A program made the position numbers and the translations under genes. 7,942 nt of DNA from Victivallis vadensis (GTDB lineage Bacteria; Verrucomicrobiota; Lentisphaeria; Victivallales; GWF2-50-93). Under the pieces are notes generated by a model. That model did not search any database, was not told where the DNA came from, and worked only from the letters and a program-made list of their open reading frames with translations. Shown here piece by piece: positions 1-4,944 of the stretch; the stretch's first letter is position 1, and each line of letters begins with the position of its first letter. The DNA is taken from positions 1 to 7,942 of the forward strand of contig DYRX01000200.1 in the NCBI GenBank assembly GCA_020718525.1, written 5' to 3'.

Positions 1-1
1 C

Positions 2-55
2 GATTACGATAGCGATTACGACAACGATAGCGAGTCTTGGAACGTCCCGGCGTAG
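2..55 (+). CDS. C-terminal end of an Asp-rich protein (partial)
   Basis: A reading frame is open from base 2 and stops at TAG 53-55. Its 17 codons read as an acidic, repetitive stretch (DYDSDYDNDSES) followed by SWNVPA. The DNA underneath is a run of near-repeated hexamers of the GATAGC/GATTAC kind. The gene would converge on lysS, leaving 12 bases between the two stop codons. Asp/Ser/Asn/Tyr repeats occur in low-complexity tails of secreted or surface proteins and in some calcium-binding repeats, but too little is visible to name a family. The alternative is non-coding simple repeat. I favour coding because this frame gives a consistent Asp-X pattern and ends cleanly just before the convergent gene. 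Confidence 0.35.
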   Translation, partial: DYDSDYDNDSESWNVPA

Positions 56-67
56 GCGGTTAAATTT

Positions 68-1672
68 TTATTCAAGTGTATTACGATTAGTATTTAAGGG
101 ACAGGACGCTAGGGGCTTCAGAGACGGAAAGAGGATCACGTCCCTGATGGATTCAGAGCCGCTGAGAAGCATGGTCAGCCGATCAATTCCAAGTCCCATT
201 CCGCCTGCAGGAGGCATGCCGTATTCGAGTGCGGCAAGAAAGTCTTCGTCAATTCTCCCGTCGCCATTTTCAACGCAGTTTTTCTGCTCCTGGAAGCGCT
301 TCCTCTGCTCAATCGGATCGTTTAGCTCGGAGTAGCCGGGGGAAATTTCCTGTCCATTTATTTCCAGCTCATAGACATCCACGGTTCTCGGATCGTCTTC
401 ACATCTTTTTGCAAGAGGAACCAGATGCGCTGGAAGCCTTGTCACGAAGGTCGGATTGATGAGAGTCGGCTCAATGAGCTTTTCGTAGAGTTCGTGGGTG
501 ATGTCCTCATCGGGGCTGTCTGGGGACATTTCAACTCCTTTGCCTGCGAGGAATGCAGATTTGTCGGCGCGGGATAGGGAATACCAATTTTCTCCTGCAT
601 ATTCCTTGACGAGCGCTGAGTATTCGACTCTGCGCCAAGGGGATTTTAGATCAATTTCGCGTCCGTCCTGGAATTTGACAACAGTTCCGCCATTGACCGC
701 GTTTGCAAGGTGGACTATGAGGGATTCGACGATTTCCATCATTGTCTTGCACGATCCGTATGCCTGGTAGAGCTCCATCATGGTAAATTCAGGATTGTGT
801 TTTCTGGACATGCCTTCGTTGCGGAAATTCCTGTTGAGCTCGAATATTTTTTCGTAGCCGCCGACGAGTAGCCTCTTGAGGTAGAGCTCGGGGGCGATTC
901 GCATGAACATGTTTGTGTGGAGCGCCTCGTAGAATGTCTTGAAGGGGCGCGCGGCGGCGCCTCCGGGTATGTATTGAAGCATCGGAGTTTCGACCTCGAT
1001 GAAGCCGCGCTCCTCAAGAAATCTGCGGATTTCGCGGATCATCAGGGATCTTTTTTTAAAGACATCCCTGCTTTTTTCATTTGCTATGAGATCCAGGTAT
1101 CTTTGCCTGTAGATCTGTTCCGGATCGCTTAGACCGTGCCACTTTTCAGGAAGGGTTCTCAGAGATTTTCCGAGAAGCTTGAAGGATTTTATTTTAATCG
1201 TTGTCTCAGATGTCCTTGTGAGGAATACGCTCCCCTCGACTCCGACGATGTCTCCGATGTCAAGTTTTTGGAAGAGGGCGAAAGCCTCGTCTCCAAGAGA
1301 ATCTTTTTTAGCGTAGGCCTGAATTCGGCCATAGAAGTCCCTGACGTCTATGAATATGGATTTCCCCATTTCTCTGTAGGCGGTGATTCTGCCGGCGACT
1401 CTCACTGCCGCGTCCTCGGAAATTGTTTTCGCCGCGAACCCGTCCTTGACGGACAGCGATGAGATCCTGTCAGGATATTCTCCTCCGAACGGCGAGATTC
1501 CGGCATTTTTCCAGTCGTCCAGCTTCGCCAGGCGGAGATTGAAAATTTCTTCAGATGGCTTGTTGTAATCCTTCGGTGTCTCGGCTACTGGTGCGGGGGT
1601 GGCTTCTGCCTTGACTGCTTCCATTTTATCTGATATCCTTTCGCTGTTTGTTTTTAATTTATTGGTAGTCAT
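68..1672 (-). CDS. lysS: Lysyl-tRNA synthetase, class II (LysRS)
   Basis: This cytoplasmic enzyme charges tRNA-Lys with lysine using ATP. From the start at 1672 it is 534 residues. A non-conserved N-terminal extension (about 1-40, rich in Ala, Pro and Glu) precedes the OB-fold anticodon-binding domain (about 90-170) and the class II catalytic core. Motif 1 lies near FLEERGFIEVETPML (218-232), motif 2 is FRNEGMSRKHNPEFTMMEL (283-301), and motif 3 is GMGLGIDRLTMLL (491-503). ELNDP and the SIRDVILFPSLK ending are also typical. Three starts are possible. ATG at 1672 overlaps the purU stop as ATGA, suggesting coupling, but has no clear Shine-Dalgarno. ATG at 1624 has AAAGGA 11 bases upstream and gives 518 residues, closer to the usual 490-510. 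ATG at 1699 would overlap purU by 31 bases. The function is certain; the start is not. No terminator is evident after the stop. Confidence 0.97.
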   Translation of the reverse strand: MTTNKLKTNSERISDKMEAVKAEATPAPVAETPKDYNKPSEEIFNLRLAKLDDWKNAGISPFGGEYPDRISSLSVKDGFAAKTISEDAAVRVAGRITAYREMGKSIFIDVRDFYGRIQAYAKKDSLGDEAFALFQKLDIGDIVGVEGSVFLTRTSETTIKIKSFKLLGKSLRTLPEKWHGLSDPEQIYRQRYLDLIANEKSRDVFKKRSLMIREIRRFLEERGFIEVETPMLQYIPGGAAARPFKTFYEALHTNMFMRIAPELYLKRLLVGGYEKIFELNRNFRNEGMSRKHNPEFTMMELYQAYGSCKTMMEIVESLIVHLANAVNGGTVVKFQDGREIDLKSPWRRVEYSALVKEYAGENWYSLSRADKSAFLAGKGVEMSPDSPDEDITHELYEKLIEPTLINPTFVTRLPAHLVPLAKRCEDDPRTVDVYELEINGQEISPGYSELNDPIEQRKRFQEQKNCVENGDGRIDEDFLAALEYGMPPAGGMGLGIDRLTMLLSGSESIRDVILFPSLKPLASCPLNTNRNTLE

Positions 1673-2517
1673 GAGAAGACTATTGTGCGTCTTCCGCATA
1701 CGATGATTCTGTTCTCGAGATGGGCTTTCACGGCGCGGGCGAGCACCAGGCGCTCTATGTCCTTTCCTATTCTGCGCAATTCTTCGGGCTCGTGTTCGTG
1801 GTTGACTCTTTCTACATCCTGCTCGATGATGGGGCCTTCGTCGAGCTCGTCGGTTACATAGTGCGCTGTGGCGCCGATCATCTTGACTCCGCGCTCGTAG
1901 GCCTGCCTGTATGGACTTGCTCCCTGGAATGCCGGGAGGAACGCGTGATGTATGTTGATAAGTCTGTTTTTGTATGTCGAGACGAGTTCGGCCCCGAGCA
2001 CGCGCATGTATTTCGCCAGAACAAGCAGATCAACGTGATTCTTGGCTAGGAGTTCCAAGACGTGCATCTCCTGGGACTGCTTGTCGTCTCCGACCGGAAG
2101 GCAGTAGAACGGGATTCGGAACTGGGACGCGACATATTCCAGATCCGGATGGTTGGATATGATGAGGGGGATTTCGCAGTTGAGCTCGGACTCCTTCCAG
2201 CGCAGGAGCAGGTCATATAGACAATGTGACTCCTTTGTGACCATGATGGCTGTTCTCCTGACGGCATCCGAGAAGTGCATTGACCACTCAAGCGGATATG
2301 CCGAGGCGAAGGCGGCGAAGTCGTTTTCGATGTCTCTTCTTGTTGACTGGATTCCGTCCATGTCAAGCTTTATGCGCATGAAGTATCTGTTTATGCGGCT
2401 GTCGCTGTGCTGTTGGCAGTGGACAATGTTGAAGCCCTTTCTAAAGAAGAAAGAGGTTATTTCGCAGACAAGTCCTTTGCGGTCCTCGCATTGAATCAGG
2501 AATGTTACTGTCTTCAT
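1669..2517 (-). CDS. purU: Formyltetrahydrofolate deformylase
   Basis: The enzyme hydrolyses 10-formyl-THF to formate and THF, balancing one-carbon folate pools and supplying formate, for example to formate-dependent purine synthesis. The 282 residues match the usual family length. An N-terminal ACT domain (about 3-80, with ECEDRKGLV-like residues at 9-17) is followed by a formyltransferase-fold domain (about 88-280). The catalytic triad expected for this fold is visible: N188 and H190 in NIHHAFLP, and D226 in DELDEGPI. SNHPDLEYVA (121-130) and VLAKYMRVLG (166-175) are also typical. The start at 2517 is supported by GAGGA (2525-2529) seven bases upstream. It is the first gene of an operon with lysS, whose ATG overlaps this stop codon. 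A good promoter lies at 2571-2599. The ACT domain suggests allosteric control (glycine and methionine in E. coli PurU), but effectors cannot be read here. Confidence 0.95.
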   Translation of the reverse strand: MKTVTFLIQCEDRKGLVCEITSFFFRKGFNIVHCQQHSDSRINRYFMRIKLDMDGIQSTRRDIENDFAAFASAYPLEWSMHFSDAVRRTAIMVTKESHCLYDLLLRWKESELNCEIPLIISNHPDLEYVASQFRIPFYCLPVGDDKQSQEMHVLELLAKNHVDLLVLAKYMRVLGAELVSTYKNRLINIHHAFLPAFQGASPYRQAYERGVKMIGATAHYVTDELDEGPIIEQDVERVNHEHEPEELRRIGKDIERLVLARAVKAHLENRIIVCGRRTIVFS

Positions 2518-2570
2518 TGAAAAATCCTCACCCGGGTAAAAAACATGTGTGGCAAATACGAGAAGAGGCC

Positions 2571-2599
2571 AATATACAGCCGTTTGTATCTTCTATCAA
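2571..2599 (-). promoter_or_regulatory. Sigma70-type promoter of purU-lysS
   Basis: On the minus strand, TTGATA (2599-2594) and TATATT (2576-2571) are separated by exactly 17 bases. This is close to the housekeeping consensus TTGACA-17-TATAAT. Transcription would start around 2564, leaving a leader of roughly 45 bases before the purU ATG at 2517. Confidence 0.7.
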
Positions 2600-2607
2600 C
2601 TTTTTTC

Positions 2608-2624
2608 GCATTTTTTAAGAATGC
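2608..2624. promoter_or_regulatory. Inverted repeat between divergent promoters
   Basis: GCATT (2608-2612) and AATGC (2620-2624) form a perfect 5-base dyad. The pairing extends inward with one G-T pair. It lies just upstream of the purU -35 box (2594-2599) on one side and the candidate hydC -35 box (2629-2634) on the other. That is where an operator acting on both operons would sit. No known operator consensus was recognised; it does not match the Rex site. It may be chance in T-rich DNA. Confidence 0.25.
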
Positions 2625-2628
2625 CGCT

Positions 2629-2656
2629 TTGACTGATTCCTTATTAGGGCTAATCT
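2629..2656 (+). promoter_or_regulatory. Candidate promoter of the hydCBA operon
   Basis: TTGACT (2629-2634, five of six to TTGACA) is followed after 16 bases by TAATCT (2651-2656). The latter keeps only the key T-A and final T of the -10 consensus. Transcription would start near 2663, giving a leader of about 67 bases. The weak -10 would be consistent with activation or an alternative sigma factor, but that is inference. Confidence 0.4.
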
Positions 2657-2667
2657 ATGGGGGAATT

Positions 2668-2688
2668 CCGTTCCGTAACAAGGAGCGG
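2668..2688 (+). promoter_or_regulatory. Leader hairpin upstream of hydC
   Basis: CCGTTCC (2668-2674) can pair with GGAGCGG (2682-2688) through seven pairs, one of them G-U, around a 7-base loop. It would lie close to the 5' end of the predicted mRNA. Its 3' arm contains part of AAGGAG (2680-2685), the ribosome site of a short leader ORF. No T-run follows, so it is not a terminator. It may stabilise the mRNA or limit ribosome access. Confidence 0.35.
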
Positions 2689-2694
2689 CACGCA

Positions 2695-2727
2695 ATGCAC
2701 GGCAAAATTCAGCGTCGGAGGAACTGA
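2695..2727 (+). CDS. Possible 10-codon leader ORF upstream of hydC
   Basis: ATG at 2695 starts a short frame encoding MHGKIQRRRN and ending at TGA 2725-2727, two bases before the hydC ATG. AAGGAG (2680-2685) is nine bases upstream, a good ribosome site. The hydC ribosome site (GGAGG, 2717-2721) lies inside this frame. Translation of the small ORF could therefore open or block hydC initiation, as in translational coupling. The peptide is basic and matches no family I know. It may be chance; conservation of the frame in relatives would decide. Confidence 0.3.
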   Translation: MHGKIQRRRN

Positions 2728-2729
2728 AG

Positions 2730-3188
2730 ATGACAGTTGCTGAGATTGTTGAGAAGAGGGGGAATTCGAGGGAGAACCTCATACAGATCCTCCACGACAT
2801 ACAGGACGAGTCCGGGGACAACTCTCTTCACAGGGACAAGCTGGAGGAGCTTTCCAGGATTATGAAGATCGAGCTCGCCGACATCACCGGAACCGCTTCG
2901 TTCTACACGATGTTCAGCCTGAAGCCAAGGGGCAGGCGCATTGTCAGGCTTTGCGACAGCCCTCCCTGCTATATCATGGGTTCGGAGAACATACTCGACG
3001 CGCTTCAGGAGAAGCTTGGCGTCAAGGTTGGCGAGACAACGCCGGATAAGGAGTTCACTCTTGAATTCACGAGCTGTCTCGGAGTATGCGGAGTCGCACC
3101 TGCAATGATGATAGGCGACGAAGTCTACGGCAATCTAAGCAGGCAGAAAGTTTTTGAAATCATAGATGCGCTGAAAGCCGCGCAATAA
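2730..3188 (+). CDS. hydC: NADH-linked [FeFe] hydrogenase, NuoE-like subunit HydC (HndA-like)
   Basis: This small electron-transfer subunit of the trimeric soluble [FeFe] hydrogenase is homologous to NuoE of complex I. It carries one [2Fe-2S] cluster in a thioredoxin-like fold. The 152 residues are the normal family length. A helical N-terminal region (about 1-62, with the family's ITGTASFYTMF at 52-62) precedes the cluster domain. The ligands are C75 and C80 (CDSPPC), then C116 and C120 (CLGVC), the standard C-x4-C and C-x3-C pattern. GGAGG (2717-2721) sits eight bases before the ATG. It is the first gene of the operon, 17 bases ahead of hydB. The name HndA is used for the same subunit in Desulfovibrio-type enzymes. 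No membrane segment or signal peptide is visible, so it is cytoplasmic. Confidence 0.93.
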   Translation: MTVAEIVEKRGNSRENLIQILHDIQDESGDNSLHRDKLEELSRIMKIELADITGTASFYTMFSLKPRGRRIVRLCDSPPCYIMGSENILDALQEKLGVKVGETTPDKEFTLEFTSCLGVCGVAPAMMIGDEVYGNLSRQKVFEIIDALKAAQ

Positions 3189-3205
3189 ACGGGAGGATTT
3201 GTCAA

Positions 3206-4846
3206 ATGAGCAGACCGCGTACATGCATAATGATCCCGATTGACGCGAACAGCGTCATAAATGGCGCCCGCGAGGTGAAGAACAGGTTTTCATCCGAGAT
3301 CGGCTCCCGTGGGCTTGCGGATGAAGTCAGCGTCATCGAGACCGGATCCTTTGGTCCATCGGGCGCAGGCGTTCTCGCGGCAGTCATGCCCGAAAAAATT
3401 CTTTATTGCGGAATCAAGCCTTCCGATGTTCCCAAAATTGTCGAGGAGCATTTTGTAAAGGGAAGGATATGCAAGGAATTTCTTTCGGATCTTGCCGAGA
3501 AGTTTGATTTTCCATCGCACGAGGCGCAGGATTCCAGGCTTCTTCAGGGACAGGGAAGGATTGTCCTTGAAAATTGCGGCAAAATAAATCCCGAGAGCAT
3601 TGAGGAATACATTGCCGACGACGGATATGCCGCGCTTGGCCGCGCAGTGACTGAGATGAGCCCGGAACAGGTGATTACTGAAATCAAGGATTCTGGACTG
3701 CGGGGCAGGGGAGGGGCAGGTTTCCCGACCGGTCTGAAATGGAGCTTCTGCGCGCCTGTCAAATCCAAAGAGAAATATGTCATCTGCAATGCGGACGAAG
3801 GCGAGCCTGGCACATTCAAGGATCGGCTGATTATGGAGGGCGATCCCCACAAGGTGATAGAGGGGATGGCGATTTGCGGCTATGCGATCGGAGCGTCAGT
3901 CGGATATATCTACATCCGCGGCGAATATAAGCTCTCGATTCAGAGAATGCAGAAGGCGATTGACGACGCACTCGCCAACGGACTTCTGGGCAAAAAGATT
4001 TTTGGAAGCAAGTTCGCCTTCAATGTTGAAATTAAAATTGGGGCGGGCGCATATGTCTGCGGAGAGGAGACCGCCCTCATCGAATCAATGGAGGGCAAGC
4101 GCGGACTTCCGCGTCTCAAACCTCCTTTCCCGGCGCAGTGCGGATTCAGAGGCAAGCCGACCAATGTCAACAACGTCGAGACTCTTGCAAATGTCCCGCC
4201 AATCATCAGGAACGGTGCCCAATGGTTCAGAAAATTCGGAACTCAGGGGACTCCCGGAACCAAAGTCTACACCATTCTTGGACACATTCGCAGACCCGGA
4301 CTTATAGAAGTTCCTGCAGGAGTCACTTTGCGTGAAATCATCGAGGACTATGGCGGCGGGATGAAGGAAGGCAAGTTCAAAATGGCACAGCTCGGTGGCA
4401 CCGCGGGCGACATTCTCGGAGAGCAGATGCTTGACGTCCCTCTCGACTACGATTCGATGCAGAAGGTCGGCCATGTACTCGGTTCAGGCGCCATCCTGAT
4501 CATGAACGAAAGCGTTTCGGTCCGCAGTTTTCTCGATTCCTGCATGCGCTTCTTCGCCCACGAGTCCTGCGGCAACTGCAATCCCTGCAGAAACGGACTC
4601 AAAATAGTCAAGGATGCGACAGGCAGACTTGCCGAGGGAAAAGCCTATCACGATGACGTCGAGGCGATCGAAGAGGTTTCAATGATGCTGAAGGCTTCGG
4701 CGTTCTGTCCTCTGGGGCAGTCCCCTGCCGGTCCGATTATGTCCGCCCTCAGGTATTTCAGACCCGAGATCGAGGCGGGTATAGATCCAACTGCGAAGAA
4801 AGTTATGAGGAGGAACTCAAGAAATCTGATTCCCTTGGCGAGCTGA
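3206..4846 (+). CDS. hydB: NADH-linked [FeFe] hydrogenase, NuoF-like flavoprotein HydB (HndC-like)
   Basis: This cytoplasmic subunit oxidises NADH through FMN and passes electrons to the Fe-S chain. The 546 residues comprise a thioredoxin-like N-terminal domain (about 1-110), a NuoF core (about 130-440) and a cluster domain (about 440-515). The FMN loop is GLRGRGGAGFPTGLKW (164-179), followed by NADEGEPGTFKDR (195-207) and GAGAYVCGEETALIESMEG (279-297) of the nucleotide site. The [4Fe-4S] ligands are C455, C458, C461 and C501. Two things are unusual. The four cysteines expected for a [2Fe-2S] cluster in the N-terminal domain are replaced, by my alignment, with P11, S16, S48 and S52. The protein also stops about 35 residues after the cluster domain, without the C-terminal 2x[4Fe-4S] ferredoxin domain of Thermotoga-type HydB. 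GGGAGG (3191-3196) is nine bases before the ATG. Homology to NuoF is certain; the electron partners are inferred. Confidence 0.93.
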   Translation: MSRPRTCIMIPIDANSVINGAREVKNRFSSEIGSRGLADEVSVIETGSFGPSGAGVLAAVMPEKILYCGIKPSDVPKIVEEHFVKGRICKEFLSDLAEKFDFPSHEAQDSRLLQGQGRIVLENCGKINPESIEEYIADDGYAALGRAVTEMSPEQVITEIKDSGLRGRGGAGFPTGLKWSFCAPVKSKEKYVICNADEGEPGTFKDRLIMEGDPHKVIEGMAICGYAIGASVGYIYIRGEYKLSIQRMQKAIDDALANGLLGKKIFGSKFAFNVEIKIGAGAYVCGEETALIESMEGKRGLPRLKPPFPAQCGFRGKPTNVNNVETLANVPPIIRNGAQWFRKFGTQGTPGTKVYTILGHIRRPGLIEVPAGVTLREIIEDYGGGMKEGKFKMAQLGGTAGDILGEQMLDVPLDYDSMQKVGHVLGSGAILIMNESVSVRSFLDSCMRFFAHESCGNCNPCRNGLKIVKDATGRLAEGKAYHDDVEAIEEVSMMLKASAFCPLGQSPAGPIMSALRYFRPEIEAGIDPTAKKVMRRNSRNLIPLAS

Positions 4847-4862
4847 ATGTTTTACTGAAGTT

Positions 4863-4889
4863 CCGCCATGGGAATTATTGCCCTGGCGG
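4863..4889 (+). promoter_or_regulatory. Hairpin between hydB and hydA
   Basis: CCGCCA (4863-4868) pairs perfectly with TGGCGG (4884-4889). Inside it GGG (4870-4872) pairs with CCC (4881-4883), leaving one bulged T and an 8-base loop. The resulting stem is nine pairs, eight of them G-C. It lies in the 95-base gap between hydB and the preferred hydA start. No T-run follows, so it is unlikely to be a terminator. An mRNA processing or stability element that sets the HydA:HydB ratio is possible. Confidence 0.4.
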
Positions 4890-4931
4890 GTGTTGCACAA
4901 GTTTGTAGCTTTCAAAATAACAATCAAATAT

Positions 4932-4944
4932 GGAGTTGAAAATG
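4932..4944 (+). promoter_or_regulatory. Ribosome binding site that decides the hydA start
   Basis: GGAG (4932-4935) is six bases before ATG 4942-4944. The in-frame ATG at 4930 overlaps this site and has only AT-rich sequence upstream. The start at 4942 is therefore preferred, removing four residues from the longest frame. Confidence 0.75.

Noticed and set aside
1052..1060. Run of seven T in lysS (A7 on the coding strand) as a phase-variable or frameshift site
   Set aside because: It lies in a conserved essential gene whose frame is intact (DVFKKRS), and no alternative frame gives a sensible product.
2518..2729. Rex operator controlling the hydrogenase operon
   Set aside because: Rex often controls NADH-linked hydrogenases, but I found no TTGTGAA-n4-TTCACAA-like palindrome in the region.
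4893..4920. Internal hydA promoter, TTGCAC followed by AATAAC
   Set aside because: Only three of six and four of six matches to consensus, which is expected by chance in this A+T-rich gap.
4868..4939. 23-codon ORF between hydB and hydA starting at ATG 4868
   Set aside because: It has no ribosome site, its start lies inside the hairpin stem, and it has no recognisable features. It also has no cysteine motif that would make it a relic of the missing ferredoxin domain.
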